From NCBI GenBank assembly GCA_963840435.1, contig CAWIYY010000005.1, forward strand, positions 124,001 to 188,000: a DNA stretch of 64,000 nucleotides. The letters are read 5' to 3'. Origin of the DNA: Bog-473 sp963840435. Its GTDB lineage: Bacteria > Actinomycetota > Acidimicrobiia > Acidimicrobiales > RAAP-2. Under the pieces are notes generated by a model. That model saw only the letters and a program-made list of their open reading frames with translations, made no database searches and had not been told where the DNA came from. A program made the position numbers and the translations under genes. Every line of letters starts with the position of its first letter. Within the stretch, counting starts at the first letter, position 1. Of the stretch, positions 9,401 to 17,976 are shown piece after piece.

Positions 9401-12400
9401 GACACCGAGTACTCAGACCGCGGGGCGAGCCTTCAATGAGTCGATTACCGCGGTCGACGCGTACGACAACACGACCACCGGCTATGCCGGGTCACAGGTG
9501 CTGGCATTCACCGGACCCGCTCAGTCGCCCGCTCCGACGAATCAGGCACCCAGCTATCCCTCGTCCGTCAGCTTTACCGGTGGCGTCGGCACGGCGTCCA
9601 TCACCCTCTACGACGCGCAATCCACCTCCCTGACGGCCACCCAGACCGGACTTACGGGATCGACCGGTCCATTCACGGTGACCTCCGGCAGTGCCGCCAC
9701 ACTCTCGATCCCGACAACGCCTGGAACGCAGACGGCCGGAACGAGCTTCGGCGTGACGATTGGCGCCACAGATGCTTACAGCAACCCGTACTCCGGATCC
9801 CTTGCGGAAACGTTCTCCGGACCCGTCAGTTCGCCCGCACCAGCGAGCAAGGCTCCGTCGTACCCAGCCTCACTGACCTTCACGAACGGTTCGGCCACTG
9901 CTCCGATCATTCTCTACAACGCCCAACCCACGACGTTGATCGTCGCTGCCTCCGGAGCCACCTCTGGGAACTCTGGAACCTTTGCGGTGAACCCGGCGCC
10001 TCCGAACGCGGTGGCGATCACCACCCAGCCGGCGAGCCCGATCACGGCCGGCGGAACCGTGGGGCTGAGCGCCGCCATCAAGGACCAGTACAGCAACATC
10101 GTCAACACCGGCACCGGGTCGGCCGACACCATCGGGCTCACCCTCAACACCGGCAGCTTCGCCGGCGGGACGACCTCGATCGCCGCGACCAACGGCGTGG
10201 CCAACTTCAGTGCACTCCAGATCACCAAGACCGGCACGTTCACCATCACCGCCACGGACACCACCCGCGCCATCACCACGGCGACGTCGAGCTCGATCAC
10301 CGTCACGCCGGCCACGGAGAACAAGCTGGTCGTCACCGCACAGCCGCCGGCTTCGGTGACCGCCGGCACCAGCTTTGGCGCCTCCATCACGATCGAGGAC
10401 CAGTACGGGAACGTCATCACCACAGGCAATCCCGGCTCGAACGACACTGTGAAGCTCGCTCTTTCTACGGGCAGCTTCGCCGCCGGCACCACCTCGGTCG
10501 CCGCGACGAACGGCGTGGCCACCTTCAGCGGCCTCCAGGTCACGACTTCTGGGAACTACACCATCACCGCATCCGACACGACTAACTCGTCGGTCACATC
10601 GGTCGCCACGAACCCCTTCACTGTCGGTGTGGCTGCAGCGAACCAATTGGTCGTGACCACCCAGCCCGCGTCCACCCTCACCGCCGGCCAGTCTGTGACT
10701 GTCGGCGTCAGCGTCGAGGATCGCTTCAACAACGTCGTCTCGAGCGGCACGGGGTCCAACGACACCGTCTCGGTCGCACTCTCGTCGGGGACCTTTGCCG
10801 GCGGGACGACCTCGCTCGCCGCCACCAACGGCGTGGCCACCTTCAGCGGTCTCACGATCACCAACGCCGGCAGCCTGACCATCACCGCCTCGGACACCAG
10901 CCGCACGGGCGTCAGCACCGCCACGACGAACTCGATCAACGTCAGCCCGGCCGCTGAGAAGAAGCTGGTCGTGACGTCGCAGCCTCCGACCACCGTCGGT
11001 GCCGGGGCAAGCTTCGGAACGACCGTCACCCTCGAGGACCAGTACGGGAACACGATCACCACGGGGAACTCGGGCTCGAATGACACCGTCAAGGTCGCGC
11101 TGTCCACCGGTTCGTTTGCCAGTGGCACCACCTCGGTCGCCGCAACCAATGGAGTGGCCACCTTCAGCGGTCTCCAAGTCACCGCGGCTGGCGGCTACAC
11201 GATCACGGCGTCCGACACGACCAATGCCGGTGTGACCGCCGCGACGACGACCAGCTTCACCGTGAACCCGACCACTCCGAGCCAGATCGTCATCAGCTCG
11301 CAGCCGGCGGCAATCAGCGCCGGAGGAACGGTCGGTGTTGGTGCCACCCTCGAGGACCAGTACAACAACGTGGTCTCGTCCGGCACCGGCTCAGGTGACA
11401 CGGTCTCGGTGGCGCTCTCCTCGGGCAGCTTCACCAGCGGCACCACCTCGGTTGCCGCGACGAACGGTGTGGCCACCTTCAGCGGCCTCAAGATCACCAC
11501 GACGGGCAGCTACACCATCACTGCCTCCGACACGACTCGGAGCGGGGTGAGCACGGCCACGACCAACTCCTTCGTCGTCAGCCCGGCGGCCGCGAGCAAG
11601 GTGGTCGTCACCACCCAGCCGGCCGGCTCGATCGCGGCCGGCGGAACCGTGGGGCTGAGCGCAACCATCGAGGACCAGTTCAGCAACATCGTCAACACCG
11701 GCACCGGGTCGGCCGACACCATCGGGCTCACCCTCAACACCGGCAGCTTCGCCGGCGGGACGACCTCGATCGCCGCGACCAACGGCGTGGCCAACTTCAG
11801 TGCACTCCAGATCACCAAGACCGGCACGTTCACCATCACCGCCACGGACACCACCCGCGCCATCACCACGGCGACGTCGAGCTCGATCACCGTCACGCCG
11901 TCGACCCCATCGCAGCTCGTCGTCAGCACCCAGCCCGCGGGCGCGATCACCGCTGGCGGGACGGTCGGCCTGGGGGTCACGCTCGAGGACCAGTTCAACA
12001 ATGTCGTCAACACCGGCACCGGGTCGGCCGACACCGTCTCGGTTGCCCTCTCTTCGGGCAGCTTCGCCAGTGGCACCACCTCGGTCGCCGCGACGAACGG
12101 TGTGGCCACCTTCAGCGGCCTCAAGATGACCAAGACCGGAGTGCTCTCGATCATCGCCTCCGACACCAGTCGGACCGGCGTCAGCACGGCCACGACCAAC
12201 ACGATCACCGTCGGCCCGGCCACGCCGAGTCAGATGATCATCAGCACCCAGCCTGCGGGCTCGATCACGGCCGGCGGGACGGTGGGCCTCGGCGTGACCC
12301 TCGAAGACCAGTTCAACAACGTCGTCTCGAGCGGCACGGGGTCCAACGACACCGTCTCGGTCGCACTCTCGTCGGGGACCTTTGCCGGCGGGACGACCTC

Positions 12401-15400
12401 GCTCGCCGCCACCAACGGCGTGGCCACCTTCAGCGGTCTCACGATCACCAACGCCGGCAGCCTGACCATCACCGCCTCGGACACCAGCCGCACGGGCGTC
12501 AGCACCGCCACGACGAACTCGATCAACGTCAGCCCGGCCGCTGAGAAGAAGCTGGTCGTGACGTCGCAGCCTCCGACCACCGTCGGTGCCGGGGCAAGCT
12601 TTGGAACGACCGTCACCCTCGAGGACCAGTACGGGAACACGATCACCACGGGGAACTCGGGCTCGAATGACACCGTCAAGGTCGCGCTGTCCACCGGTTC
12701 GTTTGCCAGTGGCACCACCTCGGTCGCCGCAACCAATGGAGTGGCCACCTTCAGCGGTCTCCAAGTCACCGCGGCTGGCGGCTACACGATCACGGCGTCC
12801 GACACGACCAATGCCGGTGTGACCGCCGCGACGACGACCAGCTTCACCGTGAACCCGACCACTCCGAGCCAGATCGTCATCAGCTCGCAGCCGGCGGCAA
12901 TCAGCGCCGGAGGAACGGTCGGTGTTGGTGCCACCCTCGAGGACCAGTACAACAACGTGGTCTCGTCCGGCACCGGCTCAGGTGACACGGTCTCGGTGGC
13001 GCTCTCCTCGGGCAGCTTCACCAGCGGCACCACCTCGGTTGCCGCGACGAACGGTGTGGCCACCTTCAGCGGCCTCAAGATCACCACGACGGGCAGCTAC
13101 ACCATCACTGCCTCCGACACGACTCGGAGCGGGGTGAGCACGGCCACGACCAACTCCTTCGTCGTCAGCCCGGCGGCCGCGAGCAAGGTGGTCGTCACCA
13201 CCCAGCCGGCCGGCTCGATCGCGGCCGGCGGAACCGTGGGGCTGAGCGCAACCATCGAGGACCAGTTCAGCAACATCGTCAACACCGGCACCGGGTCGGC
13301 CGACACCATCGGGCTCACCCTCAACACCGGCAGCTTCGCCGGCGGGACGACCTCGATCGCCGCGACCAACGGCGTGGCCAACTTCAGTGCACTCCAGATC
13401 ACCAAGACCGGCACGTTCACCATCACCGCCACGGACACCACCCGCGCCATCACCACGGCGACGTCGAGCTCGATCACCGTCACGCCGTCGACCCCATCGC
13501 AGCTCGTCGTCAGCACCCAGCCCGCGGGCGCGATCACCGCTGGCGGGACGGTCGGCCTGGGGGTCACGCTCGAGGACCAGTTCAACAATGTCGTCAACAC
13601 CGGCACCGGGTCGGCCGACACCGTCTCGGTTGCCCTCTCTTCGGGCAGCTTCGCCAGTGGCACCACCTCGGTCGCCGCGACGAACGGTGTGGCCACCTTC
13701 AGCGGCCTCAAGATGACCAAGACCGGAGTGCTCTCGATCATCGCCTCCGACACCAGTCGGACCGGCGTCAGCACGGCCACGACCAACACGATCACCGTCG
13801 GCCCGGCCACGCCGAGTCAGATGATCATCAGCACCCAGCCTGCGGGCTCGATCACGGCCGGCGGGACGGTGGGCCTCGGCGTGACCCTCGAAGACCAGTT
13901 CAACAACGTCGTCTCGAGCGGCACGGGGTCCAACGACACCGTCTCGGTCGCACTCTCGTCGGGGACCTTTGCCGGCGGGACGACCTCGCTCGCCGCCACC
14001 AACGGCGTGGCCACCTTCAGCGGTCTCACGATCACCAACGCCGGCAGCCTGACCATCACCGCCTCGGACACCAGCCGCACGGGCGTCAGCACCGCCACGA
14101 CGAACTCGATCAACGTCAGCCCGGCCGCTGAGAAGAAGCTGGTCGTGACGTCGCAGCCGGCCGGCGTGACCGCCGGTGGCACCATCTCCCTCGCCGTCTC
14201 TGTCGAGGACCAGTACGGCAATGTCATCACGAGCGGCACGGGTTCCACCGACACGGTCAAGGCGACGCTGACGTCGGGAACGTTCAACGGCGGGACGACC
14301 TCGGTCGCTGCCGTCAGCGGCGTGGCCAACTTCACCAACCTGGTGATCAACCAGGTGGGGACCTACACCATCACGGCCTCCGACAGCACGAATGCGGGTA
14401 TCACATCGGCGACGACCAGCAGTTTCGCGGTGAGTCCAGGCTCGGCCAGCCAGCTCGCCTTTACCACCCAGCCGACGGGCACGACCGGAGGATTGACCCT
14501 TCCAGTGCAGCCTGCAGTGACCGTCGAGGATCAGTTCGGCAACGCCGTGACGACCAACGTCTCCACCGCCACCCTTTCCATCGCTACAGGCACGCCGACT
14601 TCGGGCGGACCCGGCACGCTCTCCGGTTGCTCGCAGACCGAGACGAACGGCGTCATCACCTTCGCCGGGTGCTCGCTCAACACCACCGGCACTGGATACA
14701 AGCTGAAGGCGATCGACGGAAGTCTCACCTCGGCGACCAGCAACAGTTTGAACATCACGACCGGCCCTGCCGCACAGTTCTCCGTCTCCGCACCGACACC
14801 ATCCAGCCCGACGGCCGGCTCCTCCTTCACGGTGACCATCACCGCCCAGGATGCCGGTGGGAACACGGTCACGAGCTACACCGGCGCCAAGTGCTTGACC
14901 TTCACGGGCCTGGACAACAGCCCGACGGGAGTCGCTCCGACGTACCCCTCCAATGGAACCTCGTGCAGCACCGGTCTCTCCAAGGTCACCTTCGCCAACG
15001 GCGTGGCCAGCGGGACGAACGCCCCCACCATCGTCCCGACTGCCGCTGAGACGACCAGCCTCACAGCAACCGCGACCGGCCTCTCGGGGACCAGCGCTCC
15101 CTTCACCGTGAATACTGGCTCCGCAGAGAACGTCTCGGCAACCTCCGGCGCTGCCCAGACGTCGAATGTGAGCACGTCCTTCGCCAGCCCGCTGGTGGCC
15201 ACGGTGACCGACGCAGACGGCAACCCCATCAACAACGCGCTGATCACGTTCACCTCTCCGGCCAGCGCTGATGGCACCTTTGCCTCGAGCGGTTGCGTCA
15301 GCAACTCGCCCACCACGGTCTGCACCGTTGACACGGGTACCAACGGCCAGGCGACGTCCTCGACCTTCACCGCCGGAGGCACGACAGGCAGCTACAACGT

Positions 15401-16142
15401 CACCGCCAGTGCGGGTAGCCCCTCGACGACCTTCGCCGAAACCAACCTCATGACCGCAACCAGTGTCGCCTCCGGGAATGGCGCCGCGGTCAACACCGTG
15501 ACCACCAACACCTTCAGCACGACTTCGGGTCACACCTACCTGATCACCGCGTACGAGACGAGCAACCAGACAACCACCCCGGGGACACCGACCCTCTCGC
15601 TCCCCGGGAGCGCATCGGCGACCCTCCTCGCGACAAACACCTTCTCGGGCGGTACGAACTGCACCGTCACGAACGCGAACTTCTGCTACCAGTGGGCGTG
15701 GTCGTTCAACGCCACATCATCGAGCGGGACGGCCACCGTTGGCCTGACCTATGTCAACGGGACTCCGGCTGGCTCGGTGGTGGACGTCGTGGCACTTGGC
15801 GGCAACAGCACTTCGACTCCGATTGTGAGCGGAAGCACGACGACCGCTTCGGGCTGTTCCAAGGGTGGATGCAATCTCAAGACCGACACCGTGACAGCGA
15901 ATACGGCCAATGCCCCGGCCGCGAACAACATCACGCTACAGATCCTGGCCAGCGACGAGACGATGGGCACTGCTCCGACGTGGTCTCCAGCGACCACCAA
16001 CCTGTTCTTCCGCTCCGCCGCCAGCTCCTCGCTCGACGTGAACGTGGCCATCCCCGGAGTACAGAACGAATCGACCAATGCGTCGCCCTTTAGCGGGAAC
16101 GACGACTGGGGCACCATCGCTCTTGAAGTGGAGGCGAACTAG
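6474..16142 (+). CDS. giant prepilin-signal Ig-like repeat protein (candidate pilus adhesin)
   Basis: The 3222-residue product starts with a prepilin-type signal: G22 followed by DTLIEVLLAITILG (Glu at +5; Asp instead of Phe at +1). The rest is almost entirely Ser/Thr/Ala/Gly-rich Ig-like units. Residues of about 630-1180 contain ~95-residue units with TAGxxFxxSITAVDxYxN; residues of about 1180-2680 contain ~88-residue units with TAGGTVGLxxxxEDQFxN and TxTITASDTT. A 529-residue block (residues 1418-1946) recurs almost unchanged at 1947-2475, and its beginning recurs again at 2476-2562. The last ~200 residues form a different Cys-containing domain. Only Ser/Thr repeats and no catalytic motif are seen, so a surface adhesin or stalk assembled through the pilus machinery is the best inference. 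Confidence 0.85.
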   Translation: MRWISRTRENDPSAEKRSSEAGDTLIEVLLAITILGIAGVALLTGFITSISASAQHRNLATQNTSIRVATDQVTSFLEQNSAALFACSDTTLSASSLNSQVQAAFPSNSTANFTISALSVEYWNGSQFASGTCSTTSPVPQQWTLGITSGGVTTSVSTVIYNKGAPGSTVGNCVTSPTGCHLVFLQVPTAGVVNSNFSPQPIVAIEDNNGNIAAGDVSSVTLSVLTYSGSVTPTPQLSNTCSGIENDGVIAFGDCSLPSVGTYTLKATDSNSGSVTAATMPPASAFSITTAPPARLVLTSTNATGTASSTANIGSITVSEEDAYGNLTVAASPLTVNLSSSSPQGSSCPSSPRICQVAFAPTLRGTAVTSVTIPTGSSSTTFWYGDTTVGTPTLSAASPGLITGTLAATVSAASPYQLAFTSSPFSVVQGTSAANPFSLAMEDQFGNPATSSTSATSVTVSSTSGSAIFSVSANGASSTTLSIAKNASSVTGYYGDNTVGTPTITASSTGLISATQIETILLKPTKLVFSTTGAGPGPWLASSATNYGPITVTEEAASGTPTIIPETVTLTSSSRNGTFSNSAGSAAVTSVSIPAGQSSATFWYGDTSSGTPTITGAAAGLTSASTPLTITPGPVSGFSLSSSTSTPTAGVPFTESITAVDQYGNTQPTYTGPQLLSFSGPSNSPSPANSAPIYPTSVTFVNGVATGANAASVTLFNAQTTPTILTATQVTSTGTATGTSSLTVGAAALSGFLVPTPTAQTAGSPFTVSVTAVDQYDNTITNYGGGSNNCLVFSGPLNSPNSTGPSYPSHGTCTTGQSSLTFSKGVATPSITLVAAQTTTLTVKQGSNSSISGTTGNFVVNSATAKVLSFTNPTGLGPQTAGTAFNVLLTASDTYGNGYSGFLPTSFSGPANSPAPASTTPTYPSSVTFVAGSGTANITLYDAQSTPLTVSSSGASPATSSAFTVNAAPVNSFSLPTPSTQTAGRAFNESITAVDAYDNTTTGYAGSQVLAFTGPAQSPAPTNQAPSYPSSVSFTGGVGTASITLYDAQSTSLTATQTGLTGSTGPFTVTSGSAATLSIPTTPGTQTAGTSFGVTIGATDAYSNPYSGSLAETFSGPVSSPAPASKAPSYPASLTFTNGSATAPIILYNAQPTTLIVAASGATSGNSGTFAVNPAPPNAVAITTQPASPITAGGTVGLSAAIKDQYSNIVNTGTGSADTIGLTLNTGSFAGGTTSIAATNGVANFSALQITKTGTFTITATDTTRAITTATSSSITVTPATENKLVVTAQPPASVTAGTSFGASITIEDQYGNVITTGNPGSNDTVKLALSTGSFAAGTTSVAATNGVATFSGLQVTTSGNYTITASDTTNSSVTSVATNPFTVGVAAANQLVVTTQPASTLTAGQSVTVGVSVEDRFNNVVSSGTGSNDTVSVALSSGTFAGGTTSLAATNGVATFSGLTITNAGSLTITASDTSRTGVSTATTNSINVSPAAEKKLVVTSQPPTTVGAGASFGTTVTLEDQYGNTITTGNSGSNDTVKVALSTGSFASGTTSVAATNGVATFSGLQVTAAGGYTITASDTTNAGVTAATTTSFTVNPTTPSQIVISSQPAAISAGGTVGVGATLEDQYNNVVSSGTGSGDTVSVALSSGSFTSGTTSVAATNGVATFSGLKITTTGSYTITASDTTRSGVSTATTNSFVVSPAAASKVVVTTQPAGSIAAGGTVGLSATIEDQFSNIVNTGTGSADTIGLTLNTGSFAGGTTSIAATNGVANFSALQITKTGTFTITATDTTRAITTATSSSITVTPSTPSQLVVSTQPAGAITAGGTVGLGVTLEDQFNNVVNTGTGSADTVSVALSSGSFASGTTSVAATNGVATFSGLKMTKTGVLSIIASDTSRTGVSTATTNTITVGPATPSQMIISTQPAGSITAGGTVGLGVTLEDQFNNVVSSGTGSNDTVSVALSSGTFAGGTTSLAATNGVATFSGLTITNAGSLTITASDTSRTGVSTATTNSINVSPAAEKKLVVTSQPPTTVGAGASFGTTVTLEDQYGNTITTGNSGSNDTVKVALSTGSFASGTTSVAATNGVATFSGLQVTAAGGYTITASDTTNAGVTAATTTSFTVNPTTPSQIVISSQPAAISAGGTVGVGATLEDQYNNVVSSGTGSGDTVSVALSSGSFTSGTTSVAATNGVATFSGLKITTTGSYTITASDTTRSGVSTATTNSFVVSPAAASKVVVTTQPAGSIAAGGTVGLSATIEDQFSNIVNTGTGSADTIGLTLNTGSFAGGTTSIAATNGVANFSALQITKTGTFTITATDTTRAITTATSSSITVTPSTPSQLVVSTQPAGAITAGGTVGLGVTLEDQFNNVVNTGTGSADTVSVALSSGSFASGTTSVAATNGVATFSGLKMTKTGVLSIIASDTSRTGVSTATTNTITVGPATPSQMIISTQPAGSITAGGTVGLGVTLEDQFNNVVSSGTGSNDTVSVALSSGTFAGGTTSLAATNGVATFSGLTITNAGSLTITASDTSRTGVSTATTNSINVSPAAEKKLVVTSQPAGVTAGGTISLAVSVEDQYGNVITSGTGSTDTVKATLTSGTFNGGTTSVAAVSGVANFTNLVINQVGTYTITASDSTNAGITSATTSSFAVSPGSASQLAFTTQPTGTTGGLTLPVQPAVTVEDQFGNAVTTNVSTATLSIATGTPTSGGPGTLSGCSQTETNGVITFAGCSLNTTGTGYKLKAIDGSLTSATSNSLNITTGPAAQFSVSAPTPSSPTAGSSFTVTITAQDAGGNTVTSYTGAKCLTFTGLDNSPTGVAPTYPSNGTSCSTGLSKVTFANGVASGTNAPTIVPTAAETTSLTATATGLSGTSAPFTVNTGSAENVSATSGAAQTSNVSTSFASPLVATVTDADGNPINNALITFTSPASADGTFASSGCVSNSPTTVCTVDTGTNGQATSSTFTAGGTTGSYNVTASAGSPSTTFAETNLMTATSVASGNGAAVNTVTTNTFSTTSGHTYLITAYETSNQTTTPGTPTLSLPGSASATLLATNTFSGGTNCTVTNANFCYQWAWSFNATSSSGTATVGLTYVNGTPAGSVVDVVALGGNSTSTPIVSGSTTTASGCSKGGCNLKTDTVTANTANAPAANNITLQILASDETMGTAPTWSPATTNLFFRSAASSSLDVNVAIPGVQNESTNASPFSGNDDWGTIALEVEAN
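10725..14158 (+). repeat. 1587-bp tandem duplication inside the giant gene (2.16 copies)
   Basis: Copy 1 is 10725-12311, copy 2 is 12312-13898, and a partial third copy runs from 13899 to 14158, where identity stops abruptly. The period is exactly 1587 bp = 529 codons = six Ig-like units, so the frame is kept. I found one difference between copies 1 and 2: C at 11015 versus T at 12602, silent in a Phe codon. A diverged relative of part of the block lies at about 10016-10320 (offset 1590 bp). Confidence 0.95.
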
Positions 16143-17879
16143 TGAGACGCCTGGCGACGACCAGCGCACGTGTGCTCGACCGATTCAAAGGCAGACTCAC
16201 GCGAGCCGAGTCCCGCACTTCCGACGAGTCCGGTGCAGTGCTCGTCCTCGCCTTGATCTTCCTCGTCTCGGTGAGCCTGATCGTCACTGCGCTGCTCACC
16301 TTCGTTGGATCCGGTCTTTCCGCGACAGCGTCCTTCAACAACCAGCGCAACCTCGAATACGCAGCGACCAGCACGGTGAATCTCGCCATTCAGCAGACCA
16401 AGACGACGTTCAATTCGAACCTTCTCGAGGCGAGCCCTCCGGCGCAATGCTGGGGCCCCTCCGGTCAGTCGCAACCTCCCTCGCAGCTGACTATCAACGG
16501 CTACACCATTTACGTGTGGTGCTCTATGACCTGGCAACCGCTGAGCGGCTCGACGCGGACCGTCACGTATTCAGCCTGCCCGGCACCCGCTGGATCTGGA
16601 GCAAATACGACAAGCCTCCCGAAGAACACGAACCTCGCCGCCACCTGCGCAAGCTCTCCTCTCCTTCAGGCGATCGAGACCTTCGACGACTACGCCGCCG
16701 ATTCTCCGGTGACCAACAAGCCCGTGCCCTGCTCCGCGGTCAACACCTGCGGTCAGACCCAGAACCAGGACAGCTGGATCTGGAATCCCGTGGTTCCACA
16801 GGTCTTCTCGATCTCGAGTGCGTCCGGCCCCGCCAACGGTCAAACGACCTTTACCATCACCGGTTCGGGCTTCGTTCCCGGAACGTCCACGACCCCGGGG
16901 CAGTTTGCCTCGTCCGTCAACCTGGTCTGGGAGACCGGTCCCAGCGCGGAAAGCTGGACCCACCCACCAAACGCGCCGAACCAGCCCGAAACCGACGAGA
17001 ACGGGGTGGGCACCATTCTCCCAGCCACGGTCACGAGCGTCAGCGCGGACGGAACGACGATTCAGGCGGTCGCGCCTGCCGTGTCAACCGGGCCCTACTA
17101 CTTCGTCACGGTCACCACTCCCGGCGGGACCAGCGCCTACACCTCACCGACGACCGGCCTCGGCAATGTCTTTACCTACACCGTCCAGCCCCCACTGGTC
17201 ACCGGGGTGACCGGCAACGCCACCGTAACCGGAGGGGCCCTTCTGCAGATCACCGGCAGCGCCTTTTTCAACGCCTCGAATTTCCAGACTCAGGTGTGGT
17301 TCGTGCAAAGCGGGTCATCCCTCGCCGTCTCGTCGTGCCTCAACGCCCCTCCGACACAAGCCTGCGTCAATGATGTGACGGTCAATTCCCTCAGGAACCT
17401 TGGTCACCGGCATCTCCCCTTCGGTGTCTTCGACCGGAACGTGGAACGTCGTGGTGGTGACGCTCGGTGGAACGAGCTCCGGATCGACCACGATCAGCCT
17501 TGGCGTACAAGTCCCGTTGATAACCAGCGTGAGCCCGACCAGTGGCGCCGCCAACCCTGCGCAAATCACGATCAACGGGACGAACTTCCTCCTCGGCTCG
17601 ACCACTGTCTGGTTCTGCGTCACCAGCCCGCCTACAAATACCGCCTCGGCCAACTGCGCCAACGGGACTCCTGGCAACGGTGAGATCGCCGCCAGCACCA
17701 CTGTCACCAGCGGAATCCAACTCGCCGTGTCGGTGCCCACCAGCGGTATGACCGTGGGCCAGTCGTACAACCCGATCGTACAGATCCAGTACACGAACTC
17801 GGGGGGAACGACTTCGACCCTCCTTTCAGAGCCCTACGCAGCGTCGAACGTGGCGACCGACGCGTTCACGTTCACCTGA
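16142..17879 (+). CDS. PilX-like protein with IPT/TIG domains, frameshifted
   Basis: A GTG at 16142 overlaps the preceding stop by one base. The N-terminus has a basic leader and a hydrophobic helix (ESGAVLVLALIFLVSVSLIV, residues 29-48) like PilX-type minor pilins, lacking Glu at +5. Downstream are IPT/TIG-like Ig domains (PQVFSISSASGPANGQTTF..., then SVSPTSGAANPAQITING). The frame breaks in CCC at 17388-17390: removing one C joins TVNSS to GTLVTGISPSV and continues to TGA at 17879, giving about 578 residues. Without correction the product runs out of frame to 17683. The extra base sits in a homopolymer, so a sequencing error is likely. It precedes pilB and belongs to the pilus set. Confidence 0.8.
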
Positions 17880-17976
17880 TCGCCATGCGCCCTCCTCGAC
17901 CTGCCCTTACTTTTCACGTTTCCGGCCGCACTGTGTGCAGCAGGTGCGTCGGCCCCCTGAACCGGGAGACCCGGTC

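Noticed and set aside
9870..15533. Long minus-strand open frames (435, 457 and 851 codons) opposite the giant gene
   Set aside because: They are Arg/Gly/Asp-rich antisense shadows of the GC-rich Ig repeats and repeat with the same 1587-bp period.
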